DNA of 10,346 nucleotides from Chlorobiota bacterium (lineage in GTDB: Bacteria; Bacteroidota; Bacteroidia; Flavobacteriales; Flavobacteriaceae). The stretch's first letter is position 1. Each line of letters opens with the position of its first letter. The notes under the pieces were generated by a model. The model was not told the origin of the DNA. It did not search any database and saw only the letters and a list, made by a program, of their open reading frames with translations. A program made the position numbers and the translations under genes. The stretch is from positions 1-10,346 of the forward strand of contig JAADEB010000036.1 of assembly GCA_013153655.1 (NCBI GenBank), given 5' to 3'. Below are positions 4,001 through 10,346 of this stretch, piece by piece.

Positions 4001-6697
4001 TCAATGCGCCTCCAACCAATTTTTCCCGAAGGCCATATCCACCGTCAGCGGAACCGACAGCCGGACGGCGTTTTCCATGGCGTCGCGTACGATGGCGGCG
4101 GTTTGTTCTTTTTCTTCCTGCGGCACGTTGAGCACCAGTTCGTCGTGTACTTGCAATAATTGTTTGCTTTTCAGGCACTTTTGTTCCAAACGCGCTTCGA
4201 TGTCGTTCATGGCTTTTTTGATGATGTCGGCGGCGCTGCCTTGCACCGGCGTATTGACGGCGTTGCGTTCGGCGGCGGCCCTCACCACCGCATTGCGCGA
4301 ATGGATGTCCGGCAGGTAGCGGCGGCGTCCCATGATGGTTTCCACATAGCCGTGTTCGCGTGCAAATTCAATTTGGCGGCGGATAAAGTCCTTCAATTTG
4401 GGAAAGTTCTCGAAGTAGGCATCGATGATTTTCTTGGCCTCGGAGCGAGAGAGGCCCGTTTGACGACTCAACCCGTGTGCCGACACGCCGTAGATGATGC
4501 CGAAATTCACCGCCTTGGCTTGCGAGCGTTGTTCGCGGGTTACTTCCTCGATGGGAATGCCGAACACTTTGGCGGCGGTGGCGCGGTGGATGTCTTCGCC
4601 GCGGCGGAAGGCTTCCAGCATGTTTTCGTCACCGCTCAGGTGTGCCACCAGGCGCAATTCGATTTGCGAATAGTCAGCCGAAAGTAGCAGATCGTTGTCC
4701 GTGTCCGGCACGAAGGCGGCCCGGATTTGGCGTCCGCGCGGTGTGCGTATGGGAATGTTTTGCAGGTTGGGATTGGTGGAGCTGAGGCGTCCCGTGGCCG
4801 TTACGGCTTGGTTGAAATGCGTATGCACTTTGCCCGTGGCCGGATGGATTTGTTTGGGAAGCGCTTCCACGTAGGTGTTGAGCAATTTTTGCAATTGACG
4901 CCATTCCAGGATGTCGTTGATAACGGGATGGCTGTGGCGGTATTTGCTCAGGGTTTCTTCCGAGGTGGAATATTGGCCGGTTTTGGTTTTTTTGGGTTTG
5001 CTGTCGATTTTGAGTTTTTCGAACAGGATACGGCCCAATTGTTTGGGTGAGGCGATGTTGAAGGTTTCGCCGGCTTGTTCGTAGATGCGTTCTTCCAGTT
5101 TCCGGATGTCCTCGCGAATGTCGGCGGCCAATTTTTCCAAAGCCTCCGTGTCGATGCGGATGCCTTCGCGTTCCATGCCGGCCAGCACGTTGATGAGCGG
5201 CATCTCGATGCGGTGGTAGAGGCCGGTGGCTTTCACTTCGTCCATTTTGGCGCCAAACACGCGATGGAGCCTGTCGATAACATTGGCTTCGGCGGCCGTG
5301 CGTTGTTCCGGCGGCGTTTGTTTTTCAGGCGGCAGGTTGATGCCGGCGTAGCTGCGTGCCAGGGTTTCCAGGCCGTGGCTCATCTCCGGGTTGATCAGGT
5401 AATGCATCACCATGATATCATGGCGTTTGGCCCGTGGATGAATGCCGTAGTGTTCCAAGTATTTGACCCATTCTTTCAGGTCGTGGCCGGTGATGATTTT
5501 ATCGGGATTTTCCCAGATTTCGCGAAAATATTTGAGGATTTCTTCGCCTTCTTCGGCCGGTACGACATGCACCAGGCCGTCCGTCAATGAAAAAGCCAGG
5601 TATTGAAGCGGCCGGTCGAAATCGAATTGGCGCGGATACCAGGCCACCGGAATGCGGCGAGCGTTTTGCAGTTTTTCTTTCAGCAATGCTTTGGCCTTAG
5701 GCGTGTCGTCGGTTTGGACGATAAGCTCCGCTTTGCGGCTTTGGGTGCCGCCGGGAGCGGCTTCTTGATCAAAGAGCGAGAAGGGTGTACCCGAAGCCGG
5801 TTGTTCGGCGGGTTCTTTGCCGTGCAAGGCCAGGAATTGTTCTTTCAGGCGCCGGAATTCCAATTCGTCGAAAATGCGCAACACTTCCTCCGTATCGGGT
5901 TCCGAAATATGAAAAGCCTCTTCTTCGAAATCCACCGGTGCGTCCGTATGGATGGTCACCAATTGTTTGGACAGGAAAGCCAGGTCGCGCGCGTTGGCCA
6001 CCTTTTCCTTCATTTTGCCTTTGAGTTGGTCCAGGTTTTCGTAAAGGCCTTCCAAACTTCCGAATTGCGCCAGGAATTTTTTGGCCGTTTTGTCGCCCAC
6101 GCCCGGAATGCCCGGCACGTTGTCCACGCTGTCGCCCGTCATGGCCAGGTAGTCGATTACTTGGCGCGGATGTTCCACACCGAATTTTTCCTTCACCTTT
6201 TCCGTGTCCCAGATTTCATAACCTTTGCCGCCGCTCGAAGGACGGTAGATTTTCACCTTGTCCGACACGATTTGCCCGAAATCCTTATCGGCCGTTACGA
6301 TAAACACTTCGTAACCCTTTTCTTCGGCTTTGCGTGCCAGCGTGCCGATGAGGTCGTCGGCTTCCCAGCCGGGTTTTTCCAGCACGGGAATATGCATGGC
6401 TTCCAGGATACGCTTGATGTAGGGAACGGCCAATTCGATGGCTTCGGGTTGTTCGAGGCGGTTGGCCTTGTAGTCTTCGTACAATTGTTCGCGCATTTCG
6501 GAACCGCCTTTGTCAAACACCACGGCGAGCAATTCCGGTTTTTCGCGGCGGATAATATCCAACAGCGTATTCACAAAACCGTAAATCGCCGATGTGTTTT
6601 GACCCTTGGAATTGATGCGCGGATTGCGGATAAAGGCGTAGTAACCTCGATAGATCAAGGCGTAGGCATCCAGCAGGAAAAGACGTTTTCGGCTCAT
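4001..6697 (-). CDS. polA: DNA polymerase I with degenerate 3'-5' exonuclease domain
   Basis: This 898-residue family A polymerase fills gaps and removes RNA primers. The 5'-nuclease domain (1 to about 290) has its acidic sites: D10, 'VVFD' (59-62), 'EADD' (112-115), 'TADKDFGQ' (135-142) and 'TGDSVDNVPG' (187-196). The polymerase domain has 'TGRLSSTNPNLQNIPIRT' (635-652), motif A 'SADYSQIE' with D675, motif B R724/K728/F732/Y736, and motif C 'VHDE' (850-853). The middle domain (about 323-500) has the proofreading fold but not its residues. Aligned by eye with E. coli, D355 and E357 become Y354 and R356, D424 becomes W410, and Y497/D501 become T467/A471. Proofreading is therefore probably lost, as in some other bacterial Pol I enzymes. 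The start ATG lies one base after the DUF2723 stop (TAA-A-ATG), implying translational coupling. F732 is the usual Pol I residue at the dNTP/ddNTP selection position. Confidence 0.97.
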   Translation of the reverse strand: MSRKRLFLLDAYALIYRGYYAFIRNPRINSKGQNTSAIYGFVNTLLDIIRREKPELLAVVFDKGGSEMREQLYEDYKANRLEQPEAIELAVPYIKRILEAMHIPVLEKPGWEADDLIGTLARKAEEKGYEVFIVTADKDFGQIVSDKVKIYRPSSGGKGYEIWDTEKVKEKFGVEHPRQVIDYLAMTGDSVDNVPGIPGVGDKTAKKFLAQFGSLEGLYENLDQLKGKMKEKVANARDLAFLSKQLVTIHTDAPVDFEEEAFHISEPDTEEVLRIFDELEFRRLKEQFLALHGKEPAEQPASGTPFSLFDQEAAPGGTQSRKAELIVQTDDTPKAKALLKEKLQNARRIPVAWYPRQFDFDRPLQYLAFSLTDGLVHVVPAEEGEEILKYFREIWENPDKIITGHDLKEWVKYLEHYGIHPRAKRHDIMVMHYLINPEMSHGLETLARSYAGINLPPEKQTPPEQRTAAEANVIDRLHRVFGAKMDEVKATGLYHRIEMPLINVLAGMEREGIRIDTEALEKLAADIREDIRKLEERIYEQAGETFNIASPKQLGRILFEKLKIDSKPKKTKTGQYSTSEETLSKYRHSHPVINDILEWRQLQKLLNTYVEALPKQIHPATGKVHTHFNQAVTATGRLSSTNPNLQNIPIRTPRGRQIRAAFVPDTDNDLLLSADYSQIELRLVAHLSGDENMLEAFRRGEDIHRATAAKVFGIPIEEVTREQRSQAKAVNFGIIYGVSAHGLSRQTGLSRSEAKKIIDAYFENFPKLKDFIRRQIEFAREHGYVETIMGRRRYLPDIHSRNAVVRAAAERNAVNTPVQGSAADIIKKAMNDIEARLEQKCLKSKQLLQVHDELVLNVPQEEKEQTAAIVRDAMENAVRLSVPLTVDMAFGKNWLEAH

Positions 6698-6698
6698 T

Positions 6699-9600
6699 TT
6701 ATTTCATGTATGCGCCCAATTTCTTGGCATATTCGTCGTAAAGTTCCTTGTCGAATTTTTGAATAATACGCATGGTGTTTTCCAATTTCATAATCTTATC
6801 CTCGGGATCTTTGCCCATAAGGCGCAGGTCTTTCCGGCTCATGCTGCCGAAGTATTTGAGGTATTGCAGATAATGATCCATAAGCGTACGTGCCAATTTA
6901 CGCGCTTTCTCCTTCTCGCCCATGCGGTAGTAGAGTTCCAAGGCGCCCCAGGTGGAATAATAGTAGCCCGTTTTTTCCACCGGCAATTGATCCGTGATTT
7001 TGTCCAGGATTTCCTTTGCGCGTGCGGTGTCGCCCTTCACCAGGAGGCTGTCGGCCAGGCGGTAGAAGGACCGGCGATAAATAAGGGAATTGCGGCGTGC
7101 CTCGGGATCCAGATAAATACCTTTGTTCATATTGGTAAACCGGAAATTTTTCAGATTGCGGTACATGGTGTCCACATCGATACGGCCCAGGTCGTAACCG
7201 TTGGTTTTGGTTTTGATGGGAACGAGTTTGTAGGCCAATCCGTCCAGTTGCAGGTAATCCTTGGCCCACAGGTAATCCGAGTCGCGGAAATTACCGCCGC
7301 TGAAATAAATGGGACGTTTCCAGTCGTTATTGGCCAACATGTCGAGCATGGCCAAATGGGATTTGTAGAGCGTTTGACCTTTGAGGTCCAAGATGATGTT
7401 ATCCACGATTTTGCTGCTGTCCTTGGCCGCCACGATGCCGTATTTGATCACGTTTTCTTTGTTCACCGGCACACGCACGTAGCGGGTAGGGTAGATATAC
7501 ACTTTTTGGTTGTTGACCGGGTTGATATAGTAGGAACCCATGTGGCCTTTGGTAAGCAATTTATCGCTTAGGACAATGTTCATAAAATCTTTGATGTCCA
7601 GGGTATCGTTGGTCAAAGGCTCGTAGATCACCACGTCGCGGGTGCCGTACACGTATTTTTTGTGCGGCATTTTGATGGGAAGACCTTCGGCTTTGTAGGT
7701 CTTGTTTTTCATTTGGTCGATATACCAATCGGTGGCCAGGAGGCTGGTGTTGGACACTTTTACGTCGTCGCGGTAGCCTTCCACTTCCTGCATATACCAG
7801 AGCGGGAAAGTGTCGTTGTCGCCCACGGTGTAGATAACGCCGTTCTTTTGCACGCTTCCCAGATAGGCGCGCGCCATGTCTTCGGCGGCGTATTTGCGGC
7901 TGCGGTCGTGATCGTCCCAATTTTGTTTGGCCATAAGCAACGGAACCGATACAAAACTCAGCAACGTAACCGCCAAAGCCGTCCATTTCGGGTCGATTTT
8001 GATCTTGTCCTTCAACCAATCCCACAGTGCATACACGCCCATACCGACCCATATAATAAAGGTATAGAACGACACCACCACCGCATAATCCCTTTCACGC
8101 GGTTCGAAGGGTCGTACATTGGTGTAGAACAATACCGCTATACCCGTAAAAATAAAGAGCAACAGCGTGGCATAGAAGGTTTTCCAGTCGCGTTTGTAAT
8201 GGAAAAACATACCGATGAGACCCAGCAGCAACGGAAGGAAATAATATACGTTCCGCGCCTTATTATACTTCATGTCGTCCGGCATATTTTTCTGCGGCAC
8301 GCCCAACATGTTGTCCACAAAGGGAATCCCGCTGATCCAGTTGCCGTGGTTGTCCAAATGTCCTTGGATATCGTCCTGGCGCCCTACGAAATTCCATAGG
8401 AAATAGCGCCAATACATATAATTCAATTGGTATTTGACAAAGAAAATCAAGTTGTCCAGCAAACTGGGTTTTTTCTTGTTGCCCGGACGGTAGCCCATGA
8501 TTTTGTTGTAATTTTCCGCACTGTTGGGATCCCACATACGCGGCAACAGGCCTTTTTGGGTACGTGTGAAATTTTGTTTGGCTTTTTTGTAATTATTGAC
8601 AATCACGTATTTGCCCTGTACGGTGTCTTTTTCATACTTGGGTTTATCGTCCACATAGGGTTCGTATTTGTCCAGGTCGTAGTAGTAGGCCGTGTAGTAG
8701 GGACCGTAGAACAGGTAGGTTTCGCCGTACTGTTCGCGGTTGTAGTAGGCCAGGAGTTCGCGCGCACTGGCCGGGTTGTTTTCGTTGATAGGCGGCTGTG
8801 CATTGGAGCGAATAGGCAACATAACCCATGACGAGAAGCCCAAAATCAGGAACAGGAGCGAAAGGGTCAGGGTTTCGAGCAAATTGTTTTTCTTTTTGTA
8901 ACTGTATTGCAATAATTTGTAGAAAGCAAAAGCCATAATCAAGGCGGCGATCAAAGTGCCCGAGTGGAACGGCAAGCCGAAATTATTGATAAAGAAAATT
9001 TCCAAATAGGCGTAATATTTCAAAATCCAAGGCATCAACACCTTGAAAATCACCACCAGGATCAACACGCCGATCACGTTGGCGGCAATAAATTGTTTGA
9101 CGTTGAATTTGGGATATTTACGGAAGAAATAGAGCATGGCCACGGCCGGAATGGTCAGGATGGCCAGGAAATGTACACCGAAGGAAAGTCCCAGCACAAA
9201 GGCGATGAGCAACAACCATTTATTGGCCCGCGGCGCATCCAATTTGCGGGTCCATTTAAGGCCCAGCCAAAAGATCAAGGCCGAGAGGAAGGTGGCCGGA
9301 CCGTAGACTTCGGCTTCCACGGCCGAAAACCAAAACGTGTCCGAAAAAGTAAGGGTCATGGCGCCCACCACACCGCTACCGATGAGTGCCACGGCTTCGC
9401 CGGCCGAGGGTTTGTAATCGTCCGGTTTGTCGTAGGTGAGCAATTCGATAATGGTCAGGTAGAGCATCAGCACGGCCAAGGCGCTGGCAAATCCCGACAT
9501 AATGTTGATCATCATGGCCACCTTGTCGGTGTTAGGTGCCAGGCCCGAGAACACGGCGGCCGCCATTTGGTAGAGCGGTGCGCCCGGCGGGTGACCGATT

Positions 9601-9749
9601 TGGAGTTTGTAGGAAGTGGAAATAAATTCACCGGCATCCCAAAAACTTACCGTGGGTTCGGCCGTCAGGATATATACCACAAAAGCGGTCAGAAACGATA
9701 AAATCCCGAAAATGCGTTTGGCCGTACGGAAATCTTTCAATTTATTCAT
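6699..9749 (-). CDS. DUF2723 family polytopic membrane protein (protein O-mannosyltransferase-like)
   Basis: The 1016-residue product begins with a membrane domain of about eight segments (12-30 to 293-311). It carries the family signature 'SFWDAGEFISTSYKLQIGHPPGAPLYQ' (35-61). A hydrophilic loop of about 190 residues follows, then about four more segments (501-606) and a soluble C-terminal part with 'VGDNDTFPLWYMQEVEGYRDDV' (642-663). Helical, TPR-like sequence lies near 885-960. DUF2723 contains the GT-C-like glycosyltransferase relatives of human TMEM260, a protein O-mannosyltransferase. D38 and E41 in the first periplasmic loop are candidate catalytic acids. A role in periplasmic protein O-glycosylation is an inference. 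The open frame could extend 50 residues upstream to 9899, but that part would run through the octamer and hexamer repeats and past a -7 promoter motif, so I chose the ATG at 9749 (MNKLKDFRTAKR). It is co-transcribed with polA. Confidence 0.9.
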   Translation of the reverse strand: MNKLKDFRTAKRIFGILSFLTAFVVYILTAEPTVSFWDAGEFISTSYKLQIGHPPGAPLYQMAAAVFSGLAPNTDKVAMMINIMSGFASALAVLMLYLTIIELLTYDKPDDYKPSAGEAVALIGSGVVGAMTLTFSDTFWFSAVEAEVYGPATFLSALIFWLGLKWTRKLDAPRANKWLLLIAFVLGLSFGVHFLAILTIPAVAMLYFFRKYPKFNVKQFIAANVIGVLILVVIFKVLMPWILKYYAYLEIFFINNFGLPFHSGTLIAALIMAFAFYKLLQYSYKKKNNLLETLTLSLLFLILGFSSWVMLPIRSNAQPPINENNPASARELLAYYNREQYGETYLFYGPYYTAYYYDLDKYEPYVDDKPKYEKDTVQGKYVIVNNYKKAKQNFTRTQKGLLPRMWDPNSAENYNKIMGYRPGNKKKPSLLDNLIFFVKYQLNYMYWRYFLWNFVGRQDDIQGHLDNHGNWISGIPFVDNMLGVPQKNMPDDMKYNKARNVYYFLPLLLGLIGMFFHYKRDWKTFYATLLLFIFTGIAVLFYTNVRPFEPRERDYAVVVSFYTFIIWVGMGVYALWDWLKDKIKIDPKWTALAVTLLSFVSVPLLMAKQNWDDHDRSRKYAAEDMARAYLGSVQKNGVIYTVGDNDTFPLWYMQEVEGYRDDVKVSNTSLLATDWYIDQMKNKTYKAEGLPIKMPHKKYVYGTRDVVIYEPLTNDTLDIKDFMNIVLSDKLLTKGHMGSYYINPVNNQKVYIYPTRYVRVPVNKENVIKYGIVAAKDSSKIVDNIILDLKGQTLYKSHLAMLDMLANNDWKRPIYFSGGNFRDSDYLWAKDYLQLDGLAYKLVPIKTKTNGYDLGRIDVDTMYRNLKNFRFTNMNKGIYLDPEARRNSLIYRRSFYRLADSLLVKGDTARAKEILDKITDQLPVEKTGYYYSTWGALELYYRMGEKEKARKLARTLMDHYLQYLKYFGSMSRKDLRLMGKDPEDKIMKLENTMRIIQKFDKELYDEYAKKLGAYMK

Positions 9750-9787
9750 GAATCGATGTTTTTCGTAATAAAGGTTTCTTAAACGTA

Positions 9788-9795
9788 CAAATTTA
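9788..9795 (-). promoter_or_regulatory. -7 promoter element for the DUF2723-polA operon
   Basis: On the minus strand TAAATTTG matches TANNTTTG exactly and lies 38 nt before the ATG at 9749. This supports that start and argues against the longer open frame to 9899. A -33 TTG at the right distance is not obvious. Confidence 0.5.
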
Positions 9796-9834
9796 GCGAA
9801 AAATACGGACGGTTGTACGGGGGGAGGGATTTCT

Positions 9835-9882
9835 GTTGAACCGGTAAACCGTTGAATCGTTAAATCGTGCAATCGGGTAATA
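9835..9882 (+). repeat. octamer array GTTRAAYC, six units
   Basis: This is the longest in-phase array. Units are GTTGAACC, GGTAAACC, GTTGAATC, GTTAAATC, GTGCAATC and GGGTAATA, all in exact eight-base register. Positions 5-6 are AA in all six units and position 8 is C in five; positions 2-4 vary most. Confidence 0.8.
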
Positions 9883-9886
9883 TACT

Positions 9887-9916
9887 TTAACCTTAACATT
9901 AACCTTAACTTTAACT
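9887..9916 (+). repeat. hexamer array TTAACH, five units
   Basis: Units TTAACC, TTAACA, TTAACC, TTAACT and TTAACT follow with an exact six-base period and only the sixth base varying. The array precedes TCAGATAGTT, as at the left locus. Confidence 0.75.
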
Positions 9917-9919
9917 GAG

Positions 9920-9975
9920 TCAGATAGTTGGAGTTGTCATTCCGAAGGAGGTTACGACTGATGAATCTCCTATTT
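9920..9975 (+). repeat. 56-nt intergenic repeat block (right copy)
   Basis: This copy is the same length as 1596-1651 and identical at 49 of 56 positions. It is likewise preceded by the hexamer array and followed within a few bases by octamers. Confidence 0.8.
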
Positions 9976-9977
9976 CT

Positions 9978-10001
9978 GTTAAACCGTGCAACCGTTAAAT
10001 C
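9978..10001 (+). repeat. octamer array GTTRAAYC, three units
   Basis: GTTAAACC, GTGCAACC and GTTAAATC lie in exact eight-base phase directly after the 56-nt block. Confidence 0.75.
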
Positions 10002-10009
10002 GATAATAT

Positions 10010-10037
10010 TGACGGATGACCGATGACCGTTGACCGG
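10010..10037 (+). repeat. heptamer array TGACCGN, four units
   Basis: TGACGGA, TGACCGA, TGACCGT and TGACCGG repeat with an exact seven-base period. The last base is the main variable position. The left locus has no counterpart, so this looks like an insertion or independent expansion. Confidence 0.7.
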
Positions 10038-10044
10038 TGATTCT

Positions 10045-10076
10045 GTTGAAAAGTTGAAGAGTTGAACAGTTGAATA
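10045..10076 (+). repeat. octamer array GTTGAANA, four units
   Basis: Four units are identical except at base 7, which is A, G, C and T in turn. The array corresponds to 1654-1685 at the left locus. Confidence 0.8.
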
Positions 10077-10081
10077 GATTT

Positions 10082-10113
10082 GTTAAACCGTTAAACCGGG
10101 CAATCGTTGAACC
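10082..10113 (+). repeat. octamer array GTTRAAYC, four units
   Basis: GTTAAACC twice, GGGCAATC and GTTGAACC follow in exact eight-base phase. They are linked to the previous array by GATTT. Confidence 0.75.
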
Positions 10114-10123
10114 GGGTATGTCT

Positions 10124-10168
10124 ATTGAAGAGTTGAATAGATTTGTTAAATCGTGCAACCGTTAAATC
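10124..10168 (+). repeat. second GTTGAANA-to-GTTRAAYC array pair
   Basis: ATTGAAGA and GTTGAATA (10124-10139), the linker GATTT, then GTTAAATC, GTGCAACC and GTTAAATC (10145-10168). Positions 10132-10150 repeat 10069-10087 perfectly (19 nt), so array, linker and array were duplicated as a unit. The final octamer runs into the hairpin unit. Confidence 0.75.
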
Positions 10169-10188
10169 GCCGTGTCCGCCTCAGGCGG
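10168..10188 (+). repeat. hairpin repeat unit, copy 3
   Basis: The CGCCGTG prefix plus the CCGCCTCAGGCGG hairpin, as at 1725-1746. It is followed directly by GAGGAATCTT (10189-10198), which matches the end of the GTCATTCCGA-type repeats, so two repeat types are joined here. Confidence 0.75.
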
Positions 10189-10236
10189 GAGGAATCTTAT
10201 GGAAGAACTGTTAGCCGTTCGTTGGCCGTAGCTTTT

Positions 10237-10268
10237 GGGAGATTCCTCACGTTCATTCGGAATGACAA
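10237..10268 (-). repeat. GTCATTCCGA...GAGGAATCT repeat, inverted copy
   Basis: On the minus strand this reads TTGTCATTCCGAA, a short centre, then GAGGAATCTCC. It shares both ends with the 56-nt block but has a shorter centre. It is in the opposite orientation to the copies at 9934-9975 and 10309-10346. Confidence 0.7.
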
Positions 10269-10308
10269 AATCCGTTCCAAAGGTGATAATAGAACAAAAG
10301 AGCGATTC

Positions 10309-10346
10309 CTGTCATTCCGAGGAAAGCGACGCAAGGAGCGGCGAGG
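10309..10346 (+). repeat. GTCATTCCGA...GCGAGG repeat, cut by the window edge
   Basis: It starts with TGTCATTCCGAGG (10310-10322), has a GC-rich centre, and ends GCGAGG at the last base. This resembles the GTCATTCCGAG...GCGAGGAATCT intergenic repeats seen in several bacterial phyla. The expected AATCT end would lie just outside the window. Confidence 0.65.

Larger units (their letters stand above)
9750..10346. other. repeat-filled intergenic region (right locus)
   Basis: No gene is visible here up to the window edge. The first 50-60 bases beside the DUF2723 start look like an ordinary promoter and leader. From about 9835 onwards the sequence is almost wholly repeat: octamer, hexamer and heptamer arrays, the 56-nt block, the hairpin unit, and two REP-like units in opposite orientation. 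Stretches I cannot assign are about 10191-10236 and 10269-10308. Confidence 0.7.

Noticed and set aside
5603..6766. A 387-codon open frame on the plus strand opposite polA
   Set aside because: It lies wholly antisense to the well-supported polA gene and its edges. Its translation is rich in Phe, His, Arg and Val with no domain, as expected for the shadow of a GC-rich gene.
8964..9701. A 245-codon plus-strand open frame opposite the DUF2723 gene, and other long frames inside 6759-8831
   Set aside because: All are antisense or off-frame shadows of one conserved membrane protein gene and show no recognisable motifs.
9750..9899. 50-residue N-terminal extension of the DUF2723 protein
   Set aside because: The extension would be translated from repeat arrays and across a perfect -7 promoter motif. 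DUF2723 proteins normally start just before the first membrane segment, which fits the ATG at 9749.
9887..9916. Telomere-like repeat suggesting a replicon end
   Set aside because: TTAACC units are short, internal and flanked by ordinary chromosomal genes on both sides of the element; a five-unit array is no sign of a chromosome end.
9835..10168. CRISPR array
   Set aside because: Units are 6-8 nt and contiguous, with no spacers and no cas genes nearby.

Overview
The window looks like chromosomal DNA of a Bacteroidota bacterium. Four things point there: a BT_3928-type DoxX/MauE membrane protein with its CGCFGD motif, a 1016-residue DUF2723 membrane protein, tandem small outer-membrane beta-barrel proteins with 'MKK...Q' signal peptides, and start regions that lack Shine-Dalgarno sequences but carry the Bacteroidota -7 promoter motif TANNTTTG. 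I cannot place it below phylum level.

Layout, left to right. Positions 1-297 are very AT-rich and hold no convincing gene. Two tandem paralogous beta-barrel proteins follow (298-909 and 936-1514, + strand). Positions 1515-2122 are non-coding and full of short-period repeats and hairpins. Next come a YciO-type member of the Sua5/YciO/YrdC family (2123-2746, +) and the BT_3928-family membrane protein (2785-3909, +). Convergent to these, on the minus strand, are DNA polymerase I (polA, 4001-6697) and, upstream of it, the DUF2723 protein (6699-9749). The DUF2723 stop codon lies one base before the polA start, so the two are almost certainly co-transcribed. Positions 9750-10346 are a second non-coding, repeat-packed region that runs off the window edge.

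The coding part is mostly housekeeping: tRNA-modification-type chemistry, DNA repair and replication, and envelope glycosylation-type membrane machinery. One protein stands out. PolA keeps intact 5'-nuclease and polymerase active sites, but every residue aligning with the four catalytic acids of the 3'-5' proofreading exonuclease, plus the Exo III tyrosine, has been replaced.

The most unusual feature is the pair of repeat regions. Both carry the same parts in the same order and orientation: a TTAACC-like hexamer array, a 56-nt block with 49/56 identity between loci, arrays of degenerate octamers (GTTGAANA, then GTTRAAYC), and a unit built on the perfect hairpin TCCGCCTCAGGCGGA. The right-hand locus is longer because the arrays are expanded and a heptamer array (TGACCGN) is inserted. 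I read this as a composite, non-coding repeat element, about 180 nt at the left and about 300 nt at the right, whose subunits evolve by tandem expansion. Further REP-like copies in both orientations lie at 10237-10268 and 10309-10346.
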